A DNA stretch of 64,000 nt, from the IMG/VR virus record IMGVR_UViG_3300015265_000001, positions 1 to 64,000 of that record. One strand, written 5' to 3'. Position 1 is the first letter of the stretch, and every line of letters begins with the position of its first letter. This DNA is from a virus. Positions 1 to 8,456 of this stretch are shown piece after piece. The notes beneath the pieces are model-generated. The model did no database searches and was not told where the DNA came from. It saw only the letters and a program-made list of their open reading frames with translations. Both the position numbers and the translations under genes were made by a program.

Positions 1-1
1 G

Positions 2-82
2 ATGGCGGCAGAAACACAACGCGATATCGACAAAGCTGTTGCTGTGTACACTGGCTTCTACGGCCCAATCGATAACTGGTAA
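2..82 (+). CDS. 3' end of an unidentified gene (partial)
   Basis: An open frame enters from the left edge and stops with TAA at 80-82; the visible C-terminus ends TGFYGPIDNW. An ATG at position 2 is in frame, but nothing shows that it is the start, so the gene is treated as truncated by the window. The stop is followed at once by a perfect hairpin. The product cannot be identified from 26 residues. Confidence 0.55.
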   Translation: MAAETQRDIDKAVAVYTGFYGPIDNW

Positions 83-89
83 TCCGTTA

Positions 90-123
90 TACTCCTCCTA
101 ACCCACGTGGGTTAGGAGGAGTA
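90..123. terminator. Perfect palindromic bidirectional terminator
   Basis: Two 17-base arms (TACTCCTCCTAACCCAC and its exact complement) meet with no unpaired loop. The hairpin sits between two genes that converge on it (2-82 rightward, 133-1131 leftward), so it can serve both strands. The same arrangement recurs at most convergent junctions in the window. Confidence 0.8.
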
Positions 124-132
124 CTCTGGTTA

Positions 133-1131
133 TTAGTTTTCTTTTGTTTTCACGCAGCAGCTTTCGATGGATTTAGCCATTTCGCTAACACACTCACGCG
201 TTCTCTCAGCAGTCTTGATGACCGTCATGATGGTCGCCATTACGCGCTTAAGGTCGGTGATCTCTTCGATCAACTCCTGTTTGCTGTACTGACTCTTCTG
301 GAGGCCGTCGATTTTCGCCTGAGTATCCTTGATGGCATGCTCATGCTCAGACTTCATAGCCCGGATTGTCAGAAGGCTGTTGTCTGTAGCTTCGAGACAG
401 CGCTTAGCATGAGAGACCCAGGCCTTGGACTCAGCCAAACCTTTACGTGGCTCCTGCATCCCCGTGAAGCCGTTCAGGAACGTTTGGATGGCACGACCCA
501 ACACTTGACGATCCCCATCAGCCGCCGAGAGTTCTTCCTGACGAGCCTTCAGATCACCGGCCAGCTTGTTGAACTCCTTGGCCACCTGATTCATCTTCGG
601 CTTGTCGATGAGCGATTCGTCAAAGACTTCCTTGATCAGCTGGGTCGCTGTAGCTTTGGCTTTGGCGGGTGCTTCAGCTTTGGCAGTCTCGACTTTCTTC
701 TTGAGTTCCTTTTTCTTTCGGGAGGTCTCTGGGAGTTTGTCGATTTTCTTTTCGATATTGGCGACAACTTGTTTAACGTTCGCTTCAGTCACCTGAGGAG
801 ATTCAACGTCCTTGACCGCGTCTTCCACCGATTTAACGGATGCCTTGGCGGCTTCGGAATCTTCCTTGTTCTTCTTGCCGAAGAAGAAGTCCCAGATGGA
901 CTTGAACATCTTCATGACGTATTGCCAGGCGTTGGCAATACCCGTACCGATTTCACTGAAGAAGCCCTCAGTGCCCGTTACGGAAGAACGAGTGATCTCG
1001 GCACCGTCCAGTACGCCGATAACGTAAAGTTGAGCACGGGAGAGGTCAAGGCTCTCAGTGCCGGTAAGCGAATCCAGGATGCCATCCATCATGGTTTCTA
1101 CGTGACTTACTTCTGGGAGTTCTTCGTACAT
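133..1131 (-). CDS. Unknown coiled-coil protein, probably virion (inner head type)
   Basis: A 332-residue protein with a charged, lysine- and glutamate-rich body. An amphipathic/aromatic stretch (WQYVMKMFKSIWDFFFGKK) lies near residues 69-87 and is followed by long helical, coiled-coil-like segments. The C-terminus carries a Cys pair (ESCCVKTKEN). No enzyme motif is visible. phiKZ-type phages carry families of such low-complexity head proteins that are packed with the DNA, and this gene could belong there; that is inference from composition only. It lies just downstream of the helicase gene on the same strand, 10 bases away, so the two are probably co-transcribed and end at the hairpin at 90-123. 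Confidence 0.5.
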   Translation of the reverse strand: MYEELPEVSHVETMMDGILDSLTGTESLDLSRAQLYVIGVLDGAEITRSSVTGTEGFFSEIGTGIANAWQYVMKMFKSIWDFFFGKKNKEDSEAAKASVKSVEDAVKDVESPQVTEANVKQVVANIEKKIDKLPETSRKKKELKKKVETAKAEAPAKAKATATQLIKEVFDESLIDKPKMNQVAKEFNKLAGDLKARQEELSAADGDRQVLGRAIQTFLNGFTGMQEPRKGLAESKAWVSHAKRCLEATDNSLLTIRAMKSEHEHAIKDTQAKIDGLQKSQYSKQELIEEITDLKRVMATIMTVIKTAERTRECVSEMAKSIESCCVKTKEN

Positions 1132-1141
1132 CGCTTAGTCC

Positions 1142-3988
1142 TTAACAAAAGAGGGAAAGGACGCCGTTGCTCATTTGCAGTGGGCGGCCAATAGGTTCGT
1201 CGCTAATATCCAGGCACTCTTCACCCGTCACGTTGGCAAACGCCACCTGACCGTCCATACGACCCATCAAGACGTCCACCTGTTCTTTACTCCAGGCAAG
1301 GATGTCCAGACTGCGTGTGGTGATGTTGAGCTTGTTACCGGTGTCCATATCCAACATACGGAAGAAGCATTGAGTTGCGTCTTGGCCCGTACGCCAGATA
1401 CGACCTTTTACTTGTCGCAATTCGTTTTCCCTGAACGGGGAATCCAGTCCAATGATCTGGTTAGCCATTAGCAACGGGTAACCTTCTTTCAGACTATTGT
1501 ACACAGCTACCAGTGGGTTGGTCTTAGGGTCTTCATCGAACTGCTTGATGGTAGGTTCCCGATCACTGCTGTTCTCACCGTACACCGATACAGGCTTGTA
1601 GCCCTGGGCAGACAGATAGTCAACCGAGAGTTTCAAGGCTTCCACGTAAGAAGTAAAGATTACGGTCTTCTTCTCAACGTCGTCGATGAACTTAGGCAAC
1701 TCAGCGTACGCAATCAGATCTTTAATCGCATTGATGCGAGCACGACCCAATACGTTACCCAAAGCCTCACCACGGATCTTCAATGCCAAGTACTTAACAG
1801 CCGATTTCACATTACGGAACTCAGCCAGTTCAGGACCTTTAAGACCGCGCTCGATATCCTCCTCTACAGCCTTACAGAAGGCGCTGTCAGCCGCGTCCGT
1901 GAAGTTGTTATACCCTTGGGAGCGGAACCGATTAACGATCGCCTTGTAGCGTTGTAGAGCGGCCAGCTCTTTAGGCTGTTTGAGGATCGTAAACTCATAG
2001 CGCTGGACAACATCGTTATAGAACACGATAAAGTCGGCCATGTGTGCATTGTAGAAACGGACTCGGTCTACAATGTAGGTCTGCATCTCCAGACGGATAG
2101 CATCAAGCGTGTACTTTTCCCCGTTAGGGATTTTAACCTTGATGATCTCAAACGGAGGAGGATCACCCATACCAGCCAGTTCGGGGATCGAGAACTTACC
2201 TCGACCAATACGGTTGGCCAACAATGCCATCAACGCAGGACGGTTACGTCCATAGCTCGCCATGAAGAACTCTCTGGCGGTCTTGTCGAAGTGTTTGTCG
2301 ATAAGGCAGGTGATAGGGAAGATCTCACTCCCAAGCGCCTTCAGCGGCGTCCCAGACATCGGTAGCGCATCTTCAAACAACCCATCATCAGCTAACTCAA
2401 CCAAGCGACGAGTTTGCTTAGACTTAATGTCGTTGAAGTTATGCGACTCATCGAGGATAAGGGAAAACTTCGCCTTGTTACGCTTCATCGCCTCATTGAA
2501 CCACTTACGCAGATGATCGTAGTGATTGCCCTGGAGGAACTCGTAGTGGATGATGTAGTAGTCGTAATCGTCTGTTAGCAAACGACCCGACGTAGACGTC
2601 CACACGCGCGGCATCTCCTTCATGCGTTTCGTCATATTGCCAATCCAAACTTCCTCCACAATGTTCAGAGGGCAAATGATGATGCATTTGTTATCGCTAA
2701 CCAGCACCGACCACATCAGTGACGTCACGGTGTTGTGAGTGACGATCCAGTTATCAACAATGTAGAGATGGTCTTCACTGTCAATGCTGATGCAGGCTGT
2801 TTCGATCTGAGGCTGCTGCTGGATGGCCACGATCTTCAGCTTAAGCTTCATGTACTGGGTAACGTCGAGGATATTCCCCAGCGACTCCAGTATTAAACTG
2901 TCGACCAGCCACACCATATCACGGTGCTTGAAGTTAACCTTATACAGGTCTCCAAAGGGTTCAAGGTTAGCAACCCCTCCCAAGCTCCAGATAACCTTCT
3001 GGAAGTTGCTGGCCCCGTAAGCGTTGTCCGTAATAACTGACACGCCTACCTCGGACAGATGGCACCCTGATTGCTCGATCATGTGCTTAGCAATCTGACG
3101 ACGATCCACGTAGGAAAGTTCTGTCACTGGGTGTGCCATATGTATACCAGCAGTCAGCAGACCCGTGGCAATCTGTACCAGGTCCAGGCCGGATGGTTCT
3201 ACTGTGTCACCTACATCCCCTACCAACGGGATATGGTAACTGAACTGATCGAAGTGGTTAACGATGTCTTTGGTAGTGGTTACGTGGGTTTGTCCCACGG
3301 CATTACCATCTTCGTCAAACCCTGACTCGGCCACTTCCCACAGGTGCAATGGATGGGAGTCAGCAGTACGGCCGTCTTCAAAGGTAAAGCGGAAACTCTC
3401 GGTCACACCTTGGGGGAAGTAACCTGTGACATTGGCAACGTTCCCTTTGGGTCCTATCACCTGGTCACCTATCTTAAGGTCACCAAGACGTTTCCAGCCG
3501 CCCGGTACCTTTACCTGTGTACTCAGGGGCATTGCCTTACCACTACCCACCGCAGCATCCAGCAGCAATCCTTTAAGGTGATAGCTGGGTTTAACGATGG
3601 GGTATTGTTCCAGGAACTCACGTTGTTTAGGGAAAGGAGTAACGTTAAAACGCTCCAGTTTCTTGAAGTCGAACTGTTTACCTACGGGGTTGACAGTATC
3701 TTTAATCCAGGTTTCAGTTTCCAGCAGGTGTTTTAATTCTGCCAGCTCTCTACGACGACTACGAAGATTACGAACCTTTAGCAGTTCACCCAGGGCGATG
3801 TGTAATTCCACCAGAAAGAAGTTATGAACCTTGATGGTGTCCCAGGTCTCTCTACGGATCTGCCATTTGGTGATCAGTGAGCTGCTGTAGAACTTTTCGA
3901 TGTCTCGTGCTAGTGCGCCGTATGAAACTCCTGTGATATGTACATACACCCCAGTTTGCTTTACAGCAACTGAAAAGAAGTTAAACAT
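1142..3988 (-). CDS. SNF2-like superfamily 2 helicase with an intein in the P-loop
   Basis: A 948-residue precursor; removing the 268-residue intein (152-419) leaves a helicase of about 680 residues. Visible SF2 motifs are Walker A AAVGSGK/T (split by the intein), motif II LILDESH (about 510-516), motif III MSGTP (about 544-548), motif IV KTVIFTSY and motif VI GRIWRTGQ (about 862-869). The ESH, SGTP and GRIxRxGQ forms are typical of SWI2/SNF2 DNA translocases, so a role in phage DNA remodelling, replication or repair is likely. The start at 3988 is chosen because GGAGG lies 6 bases upstream; the open frame continues to 4219 but without a ribosome site. EL-type phages are remembered to have an intein-bearing helicase. 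The gene diverges from the gene at 4030. Confidence 0.88.
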   Translation of the reverse strand: MFNFFSVAVKQTGVYVHITGVSYGALARDIEKFYSSSLITKWQIRRETWDTIKVHNFFLVELHIALGELLKVRNLRSRRRELAELKHLLETETWIKDTVNPVGKQFDFKKLERFNVTPFPKQREFLEQYPIVKPSYHLKGLLLDAAVGSGKAMPLSTQVKVPGGWKRLGDLKIGDQVIGPKGNVANVTGYFPQGVTESFRFTFEDGRTADSHPLHLWEVAESGFDEDGNAVGQTHVTTTKDIVNHFDQFSYHIPLVGDVGDTVEPSGLDLVQIATGLLTAGIHMAHPVTELSYVDRRQIAKHMIEQSGCHLSEVGVSVITDNAYGASNFQKVIWSLGGVANLEPFGDLYKVNFKHRDMVWLVDSLILESLGNILDVTQYMKLKLKIVAIQQQPQIETACISIDSEDHLYIVDNWIVTHNTVTSLMWSVLVSDNKCIIICPLNIVEEVWIGNMTKRMKEMPRVWTSTSGRLLTDDYDYYIIHYEFLQGNHYDHLRKWFNEAMKRNKAKFSLILDESHNFNDIKSKQTRRLVELADDGLFEDALPMSGTPLKALGSEIFPITCLIDKHFDKTAREFFMASYGRNRPALMALLANRIGRGKFSIPELAGMGDPPPFEIIKVKIPNGEKYTLDAIRLEMQTYIVDRVRFYNAHMADFIVFYNDVVQRYEFTILKQPKELAALQRYKAIVNRFRSQGYNNFTDAADSAFCKAVEEDIERGLKGPELAEFRNVKSAVKYLALKIRGEALGNVLGRARINAIKDLIAYAELPKFIDDVEKKTVIFTSYVEALKLSVDYLSAQGYKPVSVYGENSSDREPTIKQFDEDPKTNPLVAVYNSLKEGYPLLMANQIIGLDSPFRENELRQVKGRIWRTGQDATQCFFRMLDMDTGNKLNITTRSLDILAWSKEQVDVLMGRMDGQVAFANVTGEECLDISDEPIGRPLQMSNGVLSLFC
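2732..3535 (-). other. Intein (class 3 type) in the helicase
   Basis: A 268-residue insertion begins with Ala directly after the P-loop Lys (VGSGK/AMPLSTQV) and ends VTHN before Thr (N/TVTSL), so splicing restores GSGKT. It lacks Cys or Ser at position 1. Instead it has the Trp-Cys-Thr set of class 3 inteins: HLW in block B (Trp at precursor residue 217), Cys 21 residues from the end (CISID, block F position 4) and Thr of VTHN. The middle shows only a faint LAGLIDADG remnant (ATGLLTAGIHM), with no acidic catalytic residue, so homing activity is probably lost. Confidence 0.88.
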
Positions 3989-4029
3989 GAACTGCCTCCG
4001 ATGGCACCCATTTAAAAAGAGGGAAAGTG

Positions 4030-5769
4030 ATGAGCGAAGAAAAGAAAAGTGCTGATGCCAGTATCGGTTACGTCCACCCTGATGCCTCCTACGAGACCGG
4101 TATGGCGAATGGCTTTGTAGGGACTGACGAAGAATGGCACACGTTGGTTGAAGAAACCCGAGCCAATGCACCGAAAGAAGGTTACATCGAAAAGATGGAG
4201 GGTGGCATCCCTGTAGCACTTACGATGGACCAAGGGCTGGCTGATCTTGTACAGCTGCCTGTCGGCACAGAAGACCAGTACAACTGCATCACCGCGCTGT
4301 CCCCGGAAGAACAAGGTATCGCCATTGCCAAAGCAGCGGCCGGCGAACCTTGCATCGGTACGTTCATCCTGCTCGATCCAGAAACCGGTAAGCCGGTAAA
4401 AGTCCACAAAGACTTCTTCAAGGTTGAAACTCACACCCCTGAAAGCTCGAAGGAGCTGTTGAAGGAAATGACCACGCCAAAAGAAGGCCAAGACACCGCC
4501 ACGCTTGCAGTCGGCCAGGTAGAAAGCTTCGCCAGTTCCACCAAAGAAGCCGACATTTCCGGCATGCTTGCAAAAGCAGTGCATTCCCTGCCACAGATCT
4601 TCCCGAATCGCGACAACTGTATTACTGTTCCGGTTGGCTGTCTGATCAAGTTCTTCATGCTGGCGGTTAACGACGTCCCGTTCACCAAAGTGGTTCACGA
4701 TCCTCGTATTGAGCTGGCCTACCCGGTCGACCTGCGTATTTTCCGTTATGAGGGCATGGACGGTGATCAGCCAGTGACATGGTTCCGCTTCCAGGTCGGA
4801 GAAGTCTCTCGCTCATTCGTTGTATTGAGCAAGGATGTTCCTGCGTTCTTCGCCGCAATGAGTGGTGACGAACCGATGAAGTGGACTCATCAACGTCGTC
4901 AGTCGGCGAAAGGTTTCAACCTCAATGTAACCCAGGCGCCTATAGAGTTGCCGCTGTCCTTCTTCCCGATGGACTTCAGCAAAGGGCCGATGGACGAACT
5001 CTTTGACGGTGACTTTATCCTGGTTGCCGAGGTCAACGAGCGCCTGAACGAAGACCTGCGTGTGCGCCTGGCAGAACTGAATCGCCTGGCGGTGAAACTG
5101 GCGGATCTGATCCCTCAGAAAGACCACGACCTGTACCTCAGCTTCAAAGGGGTAGACGGTCTGAAGAAGATGAACGTAGCGCTGGATCGCGTTTATCCTC
5201 GTCTGCCGGAATCCGGTGAAATCGTTCTGGGCGATGATCCAATCAACCTGTTCGATTGGACCGACTACAGCAAAGTGGTTCAGGTCAACGTTAAACGTAT
5301 CAGCCACGGTACGCGTCAGATCAACCGCATGTTCGAGAAGTACCGCGCGATGATCAACCCGCATCCGATGGTTCAGGCGATCTTTGATACCAACCTCAAA
5401 GAACAGCTGATGGCCTCCAGTCACTTCCTCAACCGTGTGTATGGCTTCTCTGCGGCATACGGCGTGAAGTACATGGAAGAAGTCGCCAACGAAGTTATCG
5501 GCAAGCTGAACGCTCACGGCGGTAACATCGGTCTGGATCTGAACGAGTGGGTCGTTTACGAGTACCACGAAGAAGGTCGTCCAACTCCGATTGAAAACGA
5601 AGAGCTGGACTTCAAGAAGCAGATCCTCAACAGCTACACGCAGAGCTTCGTAGATGCTCTCTACGGTTACCTGTTGGATGTGCAAAGTCCGTACATTCGT
5701 CCGTACACCTACCGCACTGTAGTGTCGGGCGATGACGGCATTGAAGTTGGGACGATTCGTCAGGTGTAA
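4030..5769 (+). CDS. Unknown 579-residue protein, probably abundant
   Basis: The start is ATG 4030, with AGAGGGA about 6 bases upstream; a GTG three bases earlier is less well placed. No known motif, membrane segment or signal peptide is visible. The N-terminal 60 residues are acidic. The middle (about 180-320) looks like a mixed alpha/beta domain (LPQIFPNRDNCITVPVGC, DLRIFRYEGMDGDQPVTWFRF), and the C-terminal half is helical. Codon choice favours C-ending codons such as ctg, aac and atc, more than in neighbouring non-structural genes, which suggests strong expression. It stands alone between a divergent promoter region and a convergent terminator. A structural or other abundant phage protein is possible; the function is not known. 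Confidence 0.6.
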   Translation: MSEEKKSADASIGYVHPDASYETGMANGFVGTDEEWHTLVEETRANAPKEGYIEKMEGGIPVALTMDQGLADLVQLPVGTEDQYNCITALSPEEQGIAIAKAAAGEPCIGTFILLDPETGKPVKVHKDFFKVETHTPESSKELLKEMTTPKEGQDTATLAVGQVESFASSTKEADISGMLAKAVHSLPQIFPNRDNCITVPVGCLIKFFMLAVNDVPFTKVVHDPRIELAYPVDLRIFRYEGMDGDQPVTWFRFQVGEVSRSFVVLSKDVPAFFAAMSGDEPMKWTHQRRQSAKGFNLNVTQAPIELPLSFFPMDFSKGPMDELFDGDFILVAEVNERLNEDLRVRLAELNRLAVKLADLIPQKDHDLYLSFKGVDGLKKMNVALDRVYPRLPESGEIVLGDDPINLFDWTDYSKVVQVNVKRISHGTRQINRMFEKYRAMINPHPMVQAIFDTNLKEQLMASSHFLNRVYGFSAAYGVKYMEEVANEVIGKLNAHGGNIGLDLNEWVVYEYHEEGRPTPIENEELDFKKQILNSYTQSFVDALYGYLLDVQSPYIRPYTYRTVVSGDDGIEVGTIRQV

Positions 5770-5779
5770 ACCACGACTA

Positions 5780-5811
5780 CCTCTAACAGCCCCCGCAAGG
5801 GCTGTTAGAGG
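5780..5811. terminator. Bidirectional hairpin terminator
   Basis: 13-base perfect arms (CCTCTAACAGCCC and complement) around a 6-base loop, between the rightward gene ending at 5769 and the leftward gene ending at 5825. Confidence 0.8.
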
Positions 5812-5824
5812 CGTTATGGCTGCT

Positions 5825-6565
5825 TCAGGGTACTGGGATAGGTGGAAGACCAGCCGCCACCAATGCCTCGTTAGCGCTTGCCAGCGCCGCCTGAGTCGCA
5901 GTGAGTTTGGTCTGGGTTGTAGCGAGGGTGTTCTTGGTAGTGATCAGATCGCTTTCCAGTTTACCGATATAGGCATCCTTGTTGGCAATCTGTTGCGTCA
6001 ACGCTCGGACCTTGGCTACATCATTACTGGAATCAGTGATGTTATCCTTACGAGTATTCTCATACGCGTCGGCTTGAGCCTGGCTCACGTAACCCACCGT
6101 TGGAATGGTCCCCAAACGGATAGTCGACGTAACCCCCAGCGTAGCAGCAATGTACTGCTTGGTGTGATCCAGCACTTGTTGCATGGCGTCTCGCATGAAA
6201 GGCGGTACAGGGCCCAGAGAAGCGACCATGCACATGTTCTCATACGACACACCGTCTACCAATGGGAACGACGTCAGGTAAGTGGTAGGAACATAAACTG
6301 GAACCCCATTACGGTCCAGCAATGCGCAGATAATAGCTCCGTCGGCTTTGGCACGTTTGAGTACAGTTGGGAAGTCTTCAGCAGTCACCCCAACTGGTGC
6401 AAACACCAGACTGTAGACATCCAGCTTGGCGCCTTCCATCTCGTGGATGGTACGGGTAGCCTCTACCGTGTAATAGGTAGACTGATTAACAATCTGGTCA
6501 AACGGCGCTGCCGCCTCGAAGCGACCCGCGGCATTAATAGCCGGGATCATGTTTTGATCAGCCAT
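5825..6565 (-). CDS. Probable virion protein with C-terminal coiled coil
   Basis: 246 residues. The N-terminal two thirds are a compact mixed domain without recognised motifs. From about residue 180 the sequence is a heptad-like helix rich in Ala, Thr, Lys and Leu, ending in a Pro-rich tail (AAGLPPIPVP). A coiled coil with a short flexible tail is common in phage structural or fibre-associated proteins. The gene follows the 447-residue gene with a 2-base gap and probably shares its transcript. Its ribosome site is weak (GTGAG), so translational coupling to the upstream gene is plausible. Confidence 0.5.
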   Translation of the reverse strand: MADQNMIPAINAAGRFEAAAPFDQIVNQSTYYTVEATRTIHEMEGAKLDVYSLVFAPVGVTAEDFPTVLKRAKADGAIICALLDRNGVPVYVPTTYLTSFPLVDGVSYENMCMVASLGPVPPFMRDAMQQVLDHTKQYIAATLGVTSTIRLGTIPTVGYVSQAQADAYENTRKDNITDSSNDVAKVRALTQQIANKDAYIGKLESDLITTKNTLATTQTKLTATQAALASANEALVAAGLPPIPVP

Positions 6566-6567
6566 GG

Positions 6568-7911
6568 TTAGTTACTCACTACACCGTCTTGCAGCATTTG
6601 CCAGCGCGTCATGACCAGGATTTTCACCTTGCCAATACGACGAGCCACGTAGACCTTGCCGAAACGTTCGATCCGAGTGATGCCCTGAGGCGGCAGGCTG
6701 ATAGGGGTTACCACTTCAGCAGCAGCCAGCAGGTTCTCCATCTGACGAACGAATTCCATCGTGACGTCAGACATCAGACCGAAGTCTGGGTCGAGTGGAG
6801 AGATCATCGAATAATCCGGGAACAACGCAGTGATTTTCTCCATTCCTGCACGGTTGTTCAACTTAGCCACGAAGGCGCAGTTGAGCGACTTATACATGAA
6901 AGGAACCATCTGCATGGATTTTATGACGTGGTCTGACGTCATGTTCGGAGTCAGGTACTTGTCTACCAACACCATCATGGTTTCACGATCGGTGATTGGC
7001 GAGAACTGTTTTGCACCGTTGGCCTTGTTCAGCAAGCCATAGCGGTCAAAGCTCGGAATGACGTACCATTCCAACGGGTTGAACAGGTCCGGGATCTTCT
7101 CTTCCCAACGGTCACGACCGTAGATGGAGTGATCAAGGATCTCTTGTTGCAGTTGATCGAACAGCTGATCTTCTGCATCTTTACCGTTACCCCACCAGAT
7201 ATAGGTCCAGCTACCGACGTTGTAGCTTGGGGTGTTAATGAGGTCCATGATCTGGAACTCCAACACATCCCGGTCGGTATAGGGCCAGGCACTGTCGTTG
7301 TTCAGTGTCTTCAGGCGGTCTTCGATGACCTTAGGGGTTTCCAGCTTCAACCGTTTTTCAATCTGGTTGTAGTTGGCTTCCATCAGGAAGTCCATCTCAT
7401 CCAGCGGAAGAGGGTGGACGGCGGTGAACTTGACCCGTGGGAACTGATCCTGGAAATAGGCGTCAGCAAACCACAGGTAGAACTCTTGACGCTCACCCCC
7501 TACCAGATGCGCGCCTTGCACAAAGCTTGGCAACCAGATGGTGTTGTCGGTGACCATTTCGCCAACATCGGTAATTTCGATGTTGTTCGAGAAGTTGGCT
7601 TGCAGCAGGGCGAGAGTGTTTGGACGACTGCTGGTAATATTACCCAGCTTCGCTTGCGCATACAGCCAGTCGCTGATGTTGATCTGTACCAAGGCAATAT
7701 CGCTTGGCATCTTGATTTCAACGTCATCTTTCAGGCTGAGGAAGTTGACCAACTCAGTAACCGTAGCTGCGTCAGTACGGGTAAAGGTACCAGGGTCTTT
7801 CTGATAGCTCCTGGATTTATTGGAGAGTTCGCCCATTGGAGCAGCGTTCTCTGGATTGTTGTTATAAAGGGGTGATATACTTCCGAAAGACAAAAACATT
7901 GTAACGCTCAT
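6568..7911 (-). CDS. Probable virion structural protein
   Basis: 447 residues, no signal peptide, membrane segment or enzyme motif. Acidic, with many aromatic residues (WTYIWWGNG, LEWYVIPSFDRYG), as in structural proteins of large phages. The start at 7911 has GAGGTG about 7 bases upstream. It is the first gene of a two-gene leftward unit with the coiled-coil gene at 5825-6565 and diverges from the membrane-protein gene at 7944. The function is inferred from composition and from its pairing with the coiled-coil protein, not from a recognised family. Confidence 0.5.
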   Translation of the reverse strand: MSVTMFLSFGSISPLYNNNPENAAPMGELSNKSRSYQKDPGTFTRTDAATVTELVNFLSLKDDVEIKMPSDIALVQINISDWLYAQAKLGNITSSRPNTLALLQANFSNNIEITDVGEMVTDNTIWLPSFVQGAHLVGGERQEFYLWFADAYFQDQFPRVKFTAVHPLPLDEMDFLMEANYNQIEKRLKLETPKVIEDRLKTLNNDSAWPYTDRDVLEFQIMDLINTPSYNVGSWTYIWWGNGKDAEDQLFDQLQQEILDHSIYGRDRWEEKIPDLFNPLEWYVIPSFDRYGLLNKANGAKQFSPITDRETMMVLVDKYLTPNMTSDHVIKSMQMVPFMYKSLNCAFVAKLNNRAGMEKITALFPDYSMISPLDPDFGLMSDVTMEFVRQMENLLAAAEVVTPISLPPQGITRIERFGKVYVARRIGKVKILVMTRWQMLQDGVVSN

Positions 7912-7943
7912 AAACTCTCACCTCTTCAGTAAGGAATGGTCCC

Positions 7944-8396
7944 ATGTTAGCGGTCTTTAGAGAGCTAACCAACAGATCTATAGAATTTGTACTCTCGTTG
8001 ACAAAGGGTGAAACACTTGAAGAGCAATTAACATCGGCCCTGAAGACCTTGATTTTCCTGGTTACCGTACTCATGTTTGTATCGACCAGTCTTGCGATTG
8101 CGAACTTCAACATGAGGACAGAGCTGGCGGATATGGAGGTGGGTATTTCTAAAGTTAACCTTTTGTTCGATGGGGATAACGGTGGGCCTATTAAAGGGTT
8201 CATTCGCATCAACGACATGCTGGCAGGTCAGAACATGGCCTTAAAGCAAGAAAATATCCTTTTCCTCAAGACTAACGCTCGTCTGCTCGAACAAAACCGT
8301 TGGTTGCGTTTGCAGCTTATCCAAGCACTGGACGAGAACATCCTCTTGCGGAAAAACAACAGTGTGCTGATGTTGAAGGTTCTGAAAAGTCCGTGA
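7944..8396 (+). CDS. Single-pass membrane protein with coiled-coil exterior domain
   Basis: 150 residues. One hydrophobic segment at about 35-54 (LKTLIFLVTVLMFVSTSLAI) follows a short N-terminal part. The C-terminal ~90 residues are helical and coiled-coil-like (LKQENILFLKTNARLLEQN). Basic residues before the segment suggest N-in, C-out, placing the coiled coil in the periplasm. That topology is the one of inner-membrane spanin subunits, but no lipoprotein partner or neighbouring lysis gene is visible, so this is only a possibility. It precedes the 505-residue gene by 60 bases on the same strand. Confidence 0.6.
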   Translation: MLAVFRELTNRSIEFVLSLTKGETLEEQLTSALKTLIFLVTVLMFVSTSLAIANFNMRTELADMEVGISKVNLLFDGDNGGPIKGFIRINDMLAGQNMALKQENILFLKTNARLLEQNRWLRLQLIQALDENILLRKNNSVLMLKVLKSP

Positions 8397-8456
8397 TGTG
8401 AATCTTCACCCGGGAGCTCATTAATGTGTAACTACACCTCTTAAGGGCACATCACA

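Noticed and set aside
3989-4219. Longer start for the helicase gene
   Set aside because: The extra 77 residues overlap the divergent gene and lack a ribosome site; ATG 3988 has GGAGG at the right distance.
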